Shown here: positions 56,960 to 64,000 of the stretch, piece by piece | Layout: each line of letters starts with the position of its first letter | Position numbering within the stretch: the stretch's first letter is position 1 | DNA from: Neobacillus cucumis | GTDB taxonomy: Bacteria > Bacillota > Bacilli > Bacillales_B > DSM-18226 | Reading direction: 5' to 3' | Length of the DNA stretch: 64,000 nucleotides | Assembly (NCBI RefSeq): GCF_023715505.1 | Contig: NZ_JAMBOH010000006.1 | Span: forward strand, 1-64,000 | Program-made: the position numbers and the translations under genes | Notes under the pieces: generated by a model | Told to the model about the DNA's origin: nothing | What the model saw: the letters and a program-made list of their open reading frames with translations, nothing else | The model's database searches: none

Positions 56960-58120
56960 ATGCGTGAAGTTGTCATTGTAGAAGGCGTTCGTACACCAGT
57001 AGGAAGAAAAAATGGAGTATTAAAGGATATCAGGCCGGATGACCTGGCAGGTTTAACCCTTAAAGAGCTCATTAACAGGGCCGGAATCAATCCAGCAATC
57101 ATTGATGATGTTATTTTAGGATGCGTGACTCAGTCGGGAGAGCAGGCTGGTGATATTGCACGGGTTGCTGCATTAATTGCTGGGTTCCCAGTCGAAGTTC
57201 CAGGAACAACAATTGACCGCCAATGCGGCTCCAGCCAGCAAGCCGTTCACTTTGCGGCACAAGCGATCCTCTCCGGCGACATGGATGTGGTCATCGCTGG
57301 CGGTGTTGAAAGTATGTCCCGTGTTCTAATGGGATCCAATTACAAGGGTGCGGCAGAGCCATTTAGCCCGACGTTACGGTCAAAGTATGAAATGATACAC
57401 CAGGGTCTATCGGCTGAGAGGATTGCTGAAAAATATGGGTTTACCCGCGCTGAACTTGACCAATTCTCACTGGAGAGCCACCAGAAGGCCCTTAAGGCAC
57501 AAGAAGAAGGATATTTTTCTAGAGAGATTTTTCCAATTGAAGTGACCCTTCATGATGGAACAACGGCTGTTATTAAGGCTGATTCTGGTCCAAGAAAAGG
57601 GACTTCTCTTGAAGCATTAGCAGGTCTCCGTCCAGCGTTTAAAGAAGATGGGGTCATTCATGCCGGAAATTCCAGCCAAATTAGTGACGGTGCGGCCGCC
57701 TTATTACTGATGTCACGGGAAAAAGTAGAAGAACTCGGTTTGAAACCTCGTTTTCGAGTCCACACACGTGTGGTCGTTGGATCAGACCCAACTCTAATGC
57801 TGACAGGACCAATCCCGGCGACACAAAAGGTGCTTGTAAAATCAGGCCTTTCGATTTTTGATATAGATGTATTTGAAGTCAATGAAGCCTTTGCTCCAGT
57901 TACGCTGGCATGGCTAAAGGAGACAGGTGCCGACCCTAGGAAGCTGAATCCGAACGGAGGTGCGATTGCCCTAGGCCATCCATTAGGCGGCAGTGGTGCA
58001 CGTTTAATGGTTACGATGATGCATGAGCTTGAACGGACAGGTGGACGATATGGATTGCAAACCATGTGTGAAGGTCATGGAATGGCGAATGCGACTATTA
58101 TTGAACGGTTGCAATGTTAA
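56960..58120 (+). CDS. Thiolase (acetyl-CoA C-acyltransferase)
   Basis: 386 residues. The acylated cysteine is in TIDRQCGSSQQAVHFAAQAI (near 89), the histidine in NGGAIALGHPLGGSGARLMV and the second cysteine in LQTMCEGHGMANATIIERL. EGVRTPVGRKNGVLKDIRPD is the N-terminal signature. It completes a beta-oxidation cycle by thiolysis of 3-ketoacyl-CoA. GGGGG precedes ATG 56960. A hairpin lies downstream before the ligase gene. Confidence 0.93.
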   Translation: MREVVIVEGVRTPVGRKNGVLKDIRPDDLAGLTLKELINRAGINPAIIDDVILGCVTQSGEQAGDIARVAALIAGFPVEVPGTTIDRQCGSSQQAVHFAAQAILSGDMDVVIAGGVESMSRVLMGSNYKGAAEPFSPTLRSKYEMIHQGLSAERIAEKYGFTRAELDQFSLESHQKALKAQEEGYFSREIFPIEVTLHDGTTAVIKADSGPRKGTSLEALAGLRPAFKEDGVIHAGNSSQISDGAAALLLMSREKVEELGLKPRFRVHTRVVVGSDPTLMLTGPIPATQKVLVKSGLSIFDIDVFEVNEAFAPVTLAWLKETGADPRKLNPNGGAIALGHPLGGSGARLMVTMMHELERTGGRYGLQTMCEGHGMANATIIERLQC

Positions 58121-58128
58121 AAAACAAT

Positions 58129-58158
58129 TCGCTGATAAACTGAAAAAATCGCTGATAA
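58129..58158. repeat. Two-copy short repeat TCGCTGATAA
   Basis: TCGCTGATAA occurs at 58129 and 58149, 20 bp apart, between thiolase and ligase genes. Only two units, so it is a minimal example of the 20-21-bp class. Confidence 0.4.
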
Positions 58159-58183
58159 CCAACATCCTAATCCTTATGAATAA

Positions 58184-58215
58184 ATAAGGGCAGTCCCGGC
58201 TGCCCTTAAGTTTAA
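58184..58215 (+). terminator. Stem-loop between thiolase and ligase genes
   Basis: AAGGGCAG (58186-58193) and CTGCCCTT (58200-58207) form a tight hairpin with a weak T tail; partial termination within the cluster is plausible. Confidence 0.65.
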
Positions 58216-58233
58216 ATAATTGGAGGCGGCCTA

Positions 58234-59805
58234 ATGAGTACGACGATTGGTAAAATCTTTGATTTAACAGTGAAAAAGTTCCCGAACAAACCGGCCATTT
58301 ACGATGTCAGAAAAAATGTCCGTTACACCTATCGGGAGTGGAGCGAACAAGTAAACCGGCTAGCCAATGCCCTACTCAAAGAAGGGGTAAAAAAAGGAGA
58401 CCGCGTATCTACCTTCATGTTTAATACCGAAGAATTAGGTACAGCACTGTTTGCCTGCGCCAAAATTGGAGCGGTATTTAATCCAATTAATTTCCGTTTA
58501 ACGCAGGAGGAGGTTGCTTTTATTCTCTCAGATGCTACCCCGAAAGTGGTACTTTTTGAAAGGGCACTGGAACCTGTAATGGAGGCCATCGCAGGTCGTT
58601 TTGATAAAACTGCCTTTTGGTTTATCGATGAAAATAAGCCTGACTATGCCGCATCGTATCAAGAAAAACTGGCAGAAGTTTCTACAGAGGATAAAAAAAT
58701 AGAGGTAAAAGAATCTGACATCTATGCATTTATCTATACAAGCGGAACAACCGGAAGACCAAAAGGTGTGATGCATACACACCGCAATATGGTGGACCAA
58801 AGTGTATTGTGTATCGCCGCAGAAAAGCTTGAAGTAAACGATGTCGGTCTGGTTACCGCACCGATGTTTCATTGTGCTGAACTCCATTGTGCCTTTCTCC
58901 CAAGGGTCCATGTCGGGGCGAGTAATGTCATTTTGCATCAATTTAATCCAAAAGCTATTCTTCAATTATTAGAACAAGAAAAAATTACGAAACTATTTGC
59001 TGCTCCAACGATGTGGAATATGCTCCTTCAAGAGAATTTAACTCAATATAATCTCTCTAGTTTGAAGCTTGGGCTTTATGGTGCTGCACCCATGGCTCCA
59101 TCCCTTGTTAATAAGCTGCATGACCGCTTAGGTATCTCCCTGATCCAGGCTTATGGAATGACGGAAATGGGACCCGCCATTACCTTTTTATCCGAGTATG
59201 ATCAGCTTCGGAAGGCAGGATCTGCCGGGCAAGCTGCTCTTAGTCATGATATTCGAATTGTCCGTACGAGGGAGGATGGCCCCTCAGATCCGGATGATAT
59301 CGTTCCAGTGGGAGAAACGGGTGAGATTATTGTACAGGGGCCATGTATGATGCTGGGATATTTTAACCGTGTAGATGCGACTGAAAAAGCTATGTACAAA
59401 GGGTGGTACCACACTGGCGATATCGGCTACATGGATGAAGAAGGATACCTTTATGTCAATGACCGTGTCGATGACATGATTATTAGCGGTGGAGAAAATA
59501 TTTATCCGAGGGAAGTAGAAGATCTTTTACATGCTCACCCTAGTGTCCTTGATGTGGCAGTTGTTGGTCAGCCAGATGACCGATGGGGAGAAACGGTTAC
59601 CGCTTTTATTGTAAAAAAGAATCCCGTTATTACGGAACAAGAGCTGGATGATTATTGTAAAAACAGCGATCAGCTGGCCAACTATAAACGCCCGCGTAAA
59701 TATGTTTTCTGTGAATCACTCCCACGGAATGCGAGCGGGAAAATTCAAAAGTTCGTTTTGCGAAAACAATTGGAGGAGCTTCTTTCCCCCGACTCCAGCA
59801 AATAG
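58234..59805 (+). CDS. AMP-forming acyl-CoA ligase
   Basis: 523 residues of the ANL superfamily. YTSGTTGRPKGVMHTHRNMV (P-loop, near 168), LIQAYGMTEMGPAITFL, GWYHTGDIGYMDEEGYLYVN (adenylate-binding aspartate) and PRNASGKIQKFVLRK (catalytic lysine) are intact. It activates a fatty or aryl acid with ATP and CoA. The substrate is unknown; lack of a long N-terminal linker argues for medium-chain or aryl acids. TTGGAGG precedes ATG 58234. Confidence 0.92.
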   Translation: MSTTIGKIFDLTVKKFPNKPAIYDVRKNVRYTYREWSEQVNRLANALLKEGVKKGDRVSTFMFNTEELGTALFACAKIGAVFNPINFRLTQEEVAFILSDATPKVVLFERALEPVMEAIAGRFDKTAFWFIDENKPDYAASYQEKLAEVSTEDKKIEVKESDIYAFIYTSGTTGRPKGVMHTHRNMVDQSVLCIAAEKLEVNDVGLVTAPMFHCAELHCAFLPRVHVGASNVILHQFNPKAILQLLEQEKITKLFAAPTMWNMLLQENLTQYNLSSLKLGLYGAAPMAPSLVNKLHDRLGISLIQAYGMTEMGPAITFLSEYDQLRKAGSAGQAALSHDIRIVRTREDGPSDPDDIVPVGETGEIIVQGPCMMLGYFNRVDATEKAMYKGWYHTGDIGYMDEEGYLYVNDRVDDMIISGGENIYPREVEDLLHAHPSVLDVAVVGQPDDRWGETVTAFIVKKNPVITEQELDDYCKNSDQLANYKRPRKYVFCESLPRNASGKIQKFVLRKQLEELLSPDSSK

Positions 59806-59819
59806 AAAGGGTTTTGTCT

Positions 59820-60914
59820 ATGTTAAAAGGAATAAAGGTAATTGATTTTACTAACTATCTTCCGGGACCATTTGCAACACTCAGACTAGCGGAATTAGGG
59901 GCAGAAATCATCAAAGTAGAGTCACCGGAAGGAGATCCGGCCCGGAACACAGGCGTATTAAAGGACAATACTGGCCTTGTTTTTCTAGCGAATAATAGAC
60001 AAAAGAAGAGTATAGCACTAAATCTGAGGGAAAAAGCTGGCTTGGAGACCGCACTAAGCTTGATCTCCCATGCCGATGTTGTGATTGAAAGTTTCAGACC
60101 TGGGGTAATGGGGAAACTAGGTTTGGGATATGAGGCGGTTCAACAGGTGAGGCCTGATATTATTTATTGTTCTATTTCTGGATACGGTCAAACAGGACCG
60201 TTAAGTAAGCTCGGAAACCATGACATTAATTATATGGCTCTAAGCGGGGTCCTTGCCCAGCTTAAAGATCAACAGGGAAGACCCATCCATCCCTCGATCA
60301 CTCTTGCCGATTATTTGGGCGGGTTTGCCGCCAATGAGCGGATTTTAGCAGGGCTTGTTTCAAGACTGTTGACAGGAAAGGGAAGCTATCATTCTATTTC
60401 CATTACTGATCAACTGGTATCACTATTGGGAAATCATGTCTTGGTAGAAAAAGAAACAGGTGAAGGAAGCGGTATAAACGTTTTGAACGGCAGTATTATT
60501 TCGTATGCGATTTACGAAACGAAGGATCAGCGTTACATGAGCTTAGGGACGTTAGAGCCCAAATTTTGGAAGAGTTTTTGCCAAGCACTTGGACGCGAGG
60601 ATTGGATAGGAGCTCATTTTTCCAGAACAGAAGCATCTAACCCAGTCTATCAGGAGCTCATCAACCTTTTTAAAACTAAGACCTTTTTCGAATGGATCGA
60701 ATTTGCTCAGGCAGTAGATTGTTGTATGGCACCAGTCCTCGAGGTGGGGGAACTGAGCGAAAATCCGTATTTTAAAGAAAAAGAACTTATTTTTGCATCG
60801 TCCTGGGGAGATTATCAGGTTAAAATGCACAGTGATTTAGAGCTCCCGGTGATTGCTCCTCCTCCTAAAAAAGGTGAGCATAAAGCAGAAGTTTTAAATA
60901 GTATCTTCATATAA
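59820..60914 (+). CDS. CaiB/BaiF-type class III CoA-transferase
   Basis: 364 residues. KGIKVIDFTNYLPGPFATLR LAELGAEIIKVE and ARNTGV are family N-terminal motifs; PSITLADYLGGFAANERILA GL holds the catalytic aspartate. VDCCMAPVLEVGELSENPYF is the C-terminal family block. Related to alpha-methylacyl-CoA racemase and formyl/succinyl-CoA transferases. The exact reaction here could be racemisation of branched acyl-CoA or CoA transfer. AAAGGG selects ATG 59820. Fourteen bases after the ligase stop, so co-transcribed. Confidence 0.88.
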   Translation: MLKGIKVIDFTNYLPGPFATLRLAELGAEIIKVESPEGDPARNTGVLKDNTGLVFLANNRQKKSIALNLREKAGLETALSLISHADVVIESFRPGVMGKLGLGYEAVQQVRPDIIYCSISGYGQTGPLSKLGNHDINYMALSGVLAQLKDQQGRPIHPSITLADYLGGFAANERILAGLVSRLLTGKGSYHSISITDQLVSLLGNHVLVEKETGEGSGINVLNGSIISYAIYETKDQRYMSLGTLEPKFWKSFCQALGREDWIGAHFSRTEASNPVYQELINLFKTKTFFEWIEFAQAVDCCMAPVLEVGELSENPYFKEKELIFASSWGDYQVKMHSDLELPVIAPPPKKGEHKAEVLNSIFI

Positions 60915-60919
60915 ACAAG

Positions 60920-60957
60920 AGAAAGGCTATCGGAGGGAGCGATAGTCTTTCTTTTTA
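60920..60957 (+). terminator. Terminator of the acyl-CoA cluster
   Basis: GAAAGGCTATCG and CGATAGTCTTTC arms with TTTTT, five bases after the CoA-transferase stop. Confidence 0.88.
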
Positions 60958-60969
60958 TGGTTAAGAATA

Positions 60970-61039
60970 CTCTCGGATTAAAAAAGGTTGCTCTCGGATA
61001 AGCGGAAAGTACTCTAGGCATAAGAATTTTCTCTCTCAG
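60970..61039. repeat. Tandem array of 21-bp units (CTCTCGG family)
   Basis: CTCTCGG at 60970 and 60991, CTCTAGG at 61012 and CTCTCAG at 61033 are spaced exactly 21 bp. Most units continue with AT(T/A)A. It lies between the acyl-CoA cluster terminator and the recQ promoter. Confidence 0.7.
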
Positions 61040-61119
61040 TTTTTTTAATTAATAGAACAGTAGCAGCTCCAAAAGCAGTATAATATAGACAGTTCCTAAA
61101 ATTGAAAGGAGATACCATT

Positions 61120-63243
61120 TTGTTTGAACAAGCACTTTCCCTACTAAAAACACACTTCGGTTACAGTTCCTTTCGAAACGGGCAGGAGCAGGCAATCCGG
61201 TCGGTACTAACAGGTCAGAATACCATTTGTGTCATGCCGACAGGCGGCGGTAAATCGATTTGCTATCAAATTCCAGCCCTCGTCCTTTCAGGTACTACAA
61301 TCGTTATTTCCCCATTGATTTCCTTAATGAAGGATCAAGTCGATACCCTCATCCAAGCAGGAATCCCTGCCACATTTATTAATAGCTCGTTAAATTTTTC
61401 AGAAGCTAATAGGAGATTAAACGAAGCGAAAGCAGGGAAATACAAGCTATTGTACATAGCGCCGGAAAGATTAGAGTCCTATGATTTTCTCGAGGACTTA
61501 AGGCAGATGGACATATCATTAGTTGCAGTGGATGAAGCTCACTGTATCTCTCAATGGGGACACGACTTCCGCCCAAGCTACCGTCATATCCAGCAGATGG
61601 TTAATAACCTGCCGCAAAAACCAGTTGTACTCGCCCTTACAGCAACCGCGACACCAAGGGTTCGGGAAGATATTTGTTATTCTCTCGAAATTGATCAAGC
61701 GAATACAATTATCACCGGATTTGAACGTGTAAACTTATCTTTTTCTGTTATTAAGGGGCAGGACCGTCTTAAGTTTCTCCTTGATTATCTGAAAAAGAAT
61801 CAACAAGAAGCCGGGATTATTTATGCGGCTACAAGGAAAAATGTTGATCAGCTATATGAAAGACTGCGTAAGGAACAAATCAATGCCGCCCGCTATCATG
61901 CCGGAATGGGGGATGCGGACCGGGCTCGAGAACAGGAACGATTTTTAGAGGATAAAGCTTCTGTGATGGTTGCCACCTCCGCATTTGGGATGGGTATTGA
62001 TAAATCCAATATCCGCTATGTCGTTCATTTTCAGATGCCCAAAAATATGGAGAGCTATTATCAGGAAGCAGGACGTGCAGGCCGGGATGGGTTAGATAGT
62101 GAATGTATTTTGCTTTATTCTCCTCAGGATGTTCAAGTTCAGCGTTTTCTTATCGATCAATCGAGTGATCGCGGCAGGATAACGCAAGAGTTAGAAAAGC
62201 TGCAGCAAATGGCGGATTACTGCCACACGGAAAACTGTCTTCAGGAATTTATTTTAAGATATTTTGGTGAAACAGAAACAGAAAGCTGTGGGAGATGTGG
62301 TAACTGCTTAGATTCAAGAAGCATGGTGGATGTAACAAAAGAGGCACAAATGGTGATGTCTTGTGTGATTCGAATGGGCCAGCGCTTTGGGAAAAATCTA
62401 ACTGCCCAAGTGCTAACGGGATCAAAAAACAAAAAAGTCTCAGAGATGGGCTTTGATAAGCTGACCACTTATGGAATCATGAAGAATCAGGGTGCAAGAG
62501 AAGTAGGAGAATTTATTGAATTCCTAATCTCACAAGAGTTAATTGCGATTGAGCAAGGGCAATTTCCTACCATCTTTGTCGCGCCAAAAGGCAAGGAGGT
62601 CCTCCTAGGCAAGCAGCATGTCTATCGAAGAGAAGCGGTACAGGTTAAACAAGTGTCGAAAAATGATCCATTATTCGAAAGCCTGAGAGAAGTGCGCAAA
62701 CAAATTGCCGAATCGGAAAATGTCCCGCCATTTGTGATTTTCTCGGATGCCGCGCTTAAAGATATGTGTGCCAAACAGCCGAAAACGAGTGAGGAATTTT
62801 TACAAGTGAGCGGAGTTGGAGAGCACAAGCTGCAAAAATATGGACTGGAGTTTATTCAGGCTATACGTGTGTTTCTTGAGGAGAATCCAGAATATCAAAG
62901 TGAAGAAGTACCAGCATCCAATACACCGAAAAAAACGACCAAAAAGGCTGTTCGTGACTCACATTTAGAAACGTATACCTTATATAAAGAGAACTTCTCT
63001 CTAAATGAAATTGCTGAAAAGAGGGCATTATCTCTGAAAACAGTTGAGGAACATATCATTCAGTGCGCACAGCAGGGGCTGGAGATTAACTTTACCGCAC
63101 TTATTCCCGAGGAGTATCTGCCATTACTAGAGCAGGCGGTAGCAGAAGCAGGAAGGAGCCGCTTAAAACCGATTAAGGAACTATTGCCTGAAGAAGTCAG
63201 CTACTTTATGATCAAGGCATATCTTTATTTTTTAAGTAAATAA
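61120..63243 (+). CDS. recQ: ATP-dependent DNA helicase RecQ
   Basis: 707 residues from TTG 61120 (AAAGGAGA seven bases upstream). Helicase motifs: MPTGGGKSICYQIPA (Walker A), VAVDEAHCISQWGHDFRPSY (DEAH near 138 and aromatic loop), LTATATPRVREDI, and MGIDKSNIRYVVHFQMPKNM ESYYQEAGRAGRDG. RQC zinc cysteines lie in YCHTENC and CGRCGNC (about 367-405). An HRDC domain (about 515-590) and a C-terminal HTH_40-like domain (LETYTLYKENFSLNEIAEKR) follow. It is a complete RecQ of the long type, unwinding DNA 3' to 5' in recombination repair. Monocistronic. Confidence 0.95.
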   Translation: MFEQALSLLKTHFGYSSFRNGQEQAIRSVLTGQNTICVMPTGGGKSICYQIPALVLSGTTIVISPLISLMKDQVDTLIQAGIPATFINSSLNFSEANRRLNEAKAGKYKLLYIAPERLESYDFLEDLRQMDISLVAVDEAHCISQWGHDFRPSYRHIQQMVNNLPQKPVVLALTATATPRVREDICYSLEIDQANTIITGFERVNLSFSVIKGQDRLKFLLDYLKKNQQEAGIIYAATRKNVDQLYERLRKEQINAARYHAGMGDADRAREQERFLEDKASVMVATSAFGMGIDKSNIRYVVHFQMPKNMESYYQEAGRAGRDGLDSECILLYSPQDVQVQRFLIDQSSDRGRITQELEKLQQMADYCHTENCLQEFILRYFGETETESCGRCGNCLDSRSMVDVTKEAQMVMSCVIRMGQRFGKNLTAQVLTGSKNKKVSEMGFDKLTTYGIMKNQGAREVGEFIEFLISQELIAIEQGQFPTIFVAPKGKEVLLGKQHVYRREAVQVKQVSKNDPLFESLREVRKQIAESENVPPFVIFSDAALKDMCAKQPKTSEEFLQVSGVGEHKLQKYGLEFIQAIRVFLEENPEYQSEEVPASNTPKKTTKKAVRDSHLETYTLYKENFSLNEIAEKRALSLKTVEEHIIQCAQQGLEINFTALIPEEYLPLLEQAVAEAGRSRLKPIKELLPEEVSYFMIKAYLYFLSK

Positions 63244-63294
63244 TCAAGGCCATATTGTAATAAAGGAAAGCTATTAAAATTGGGTTAAGTTTAA

Positions 63295-63640
63295 GGTTAC
63301 GAGTGGTTTATAACCTCTGATCAGCAGTGATAGGAGTGCTACGGCAGTTGTGAGTGGTTTATAACCTCTGAAAAGCAAAAGATGGAGGTACTACGACAGA
63401 TAAGAAAGGCTCATAACCGCTGAAAAGTAAGAGATGAAGGTGCTACGACAGATAAGAGAGGTTCATAACTGCTTAAAAGTAAGAAATAAAGGCACTACGA
63501 CAGTTATGAAGATTCATAACTGTCGTAGTGCAAGAGATGGAAATACTACGGGAGTTAAGAGCATTTCATAACCCTTAAAAAGCCATTATATAAGAGCTTC
63601 GACAGTTATAATCGTTTTTATAGCCCTAGAGCAACCCAAA
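63295..63640. repeat. Second 52-bp repeat array (GTTATGA/CTACGACA family), seven units
   Basis: Units start near 63295, 63347, 63399, 63451, 63503, 63554 and 63605 (spacing 51-52). Each has GTTATGA-like and TTCATAAC arms, then CTGAAAAG, a purine-rich stretch and CTACGACA. It is the same family and orientation as the 48961-49345 array but more diverged between units. It fills the gap between recQ and the transporter; no gene is present. Confidence 0.85.
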
Positions 63641-63665
63641 ATGGAGGAATCCTTGGAGTTAGGAG

Positions 63666-63697
63666 AAACCTCGCCATCTCTTGCGGCGAGGTTTTCA
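63666..63697. terminator. Bidirectional terminator near the window end
   Basis: AAACCTCGCC and GGCGAGGTTTT form a strong hairpin with A and T runs; it can stop read-through from recQ and from the convergent transporter gene. Confidence 0.8.
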
Positions 63698-63773
63698 TCT
63701 TTTAATATTGTCGAAATGCAGATGTTTTTGTTGATATTTCCCTGGAAATTTGTCGATAAACCGGAACCATCAT

Positions 63774-64000
63774 TTAATGCCCCTGCTCCTTATCATACTC
63801 AGCTAAAAATGGCTTATTTGCATAGTAGTACATCATCGCCATAAACACAGCACCGCCAATTAAATTACCAATCGTGACCGGAACTAAATTATGTACGACC
63901 CCTGCCCAAGAAATTGTGCCTGGATGATTTAATACCAAAGCAATAGCGAACGTACACATATTAGCAATACTGTGCTCATATCCAGAAATAAAGAAACAGA
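63774..64000 (-). CDS. Formate/nitrite transporter (FNT) family, C-terminal part
   Basis: The 5' end is outside the window; 75 C-terminal residues are visible. FFISGYEHSIANM matches the conserved S-G-x-E-H-S-x-A-N-M segment of FocA/NirC-type channels, followed by the last two helices (TFAIALVL; LVPVTIGNLIGGAVFMAMMY) and a short polar tail. The conserved histidine in GYEH is the pore histidine. Formate, nitrite or hydrosulfide specificity cannot be told from this fragment. Confidence 0.9.
   Translation of the reverse strand, partial: CFFISGYEHSIANMCTFAIALVLNHPGTISWAGVVHNLVPVTIGNLIGGAVFMAMMYYYANKPFLAEYDKEQGH

Overview
The window reads as chromosomal DNA of a Gram-positive, spore-forming Bacillaceae. 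It is moderately AT-rich, has strong AGGAGG-type ribosome binding sites and frequent GTG/TTG starts, and carries TnrA, YnfA, YitT, FbpA-like and YuzC-like proteins. Gene content and intergenic repeats resemble Neobacillus and relatives, but the genus is an inference.

Layout: (a) 1-3.5 kb is a decayed zone: the tail of an IS4-family transposase, a CBS-domain protein, a frameshifted small gene, an N-terminally truncated rpoA-like paralogue abutting an IS21 remnant, and an unexplained block of nested inverted repeats. (b) 3.5-5.5 kb holds a small coat-like protein, YnfA and a bile-acid/sodium-type symporter. (c) 5.6-19.6 kb is a nitrogen-scavenging island. Adenine and guanine deaminases lie on the minus strand. 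Facing away is a compact plus-strand operon for xanthine dehydrogenase (four genes), allantoinase and a complete nickel urease (ureABCEFGD), preceded by a near-perfect TnrA box at the spacing expected of an activator. (d) 19.6-29.4 kb is mixed housekeeping: SRPBCC protein, M19 dipeptidase, M20 amidohydrolase, YitT, hemolysin-III, DUF1836, a beta-helix protein and a membrane protein. (e) 29.4-39.8 kb is the branched-chain amino-acid set on the minus strand: ilvD, then a T-box leader followed by ilvB-ilvH-ilvC-leuA-leuB-leuC-leuD. (f) 40.1-43.9 kb is again nitrogen-related: an ammonium transporter followed by a GlnD-like DUF294 nucleotidyltransferase and a DnaQ-like exonuclease, with tnrA upstream. 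(g) 44-48.7 kb has two tiny genes (one FbpA-like), a coiled-coil protein, a polar amino-acid ABC importer and two minor proteins. (h) 49.5-52.3 kb encodes a TPR plus dynamin-type GTPase. (i) 52.5-60.9 kb has a D-2-hydroxyacid dehydrogenase and an acyl-CoA degradation cluster (SDR, VOC, acyl-CoA dehydrogenase, thiolase, acyl-CoA ligase, CoA-transferase). (j) RecQ and the 3' part of a formate/nitrite transporter end the window.

The most unusual signal is in the gaps. At least four tandem arrays have a unit of about 52 bp, and at least three have a unit of about 20.5-21 bp. They belong to several unrelated sequence families, yet the unit lengths sit close to five and two turns of B-DNA. No coding, CRISPR or known mobile-element explanation fits them. 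The nitrogen genes (tnrA, amt, purine catabolism, urease) form a coherent TnrA-type regulon; uricase and the allantoate-degrading steps are not in the window.
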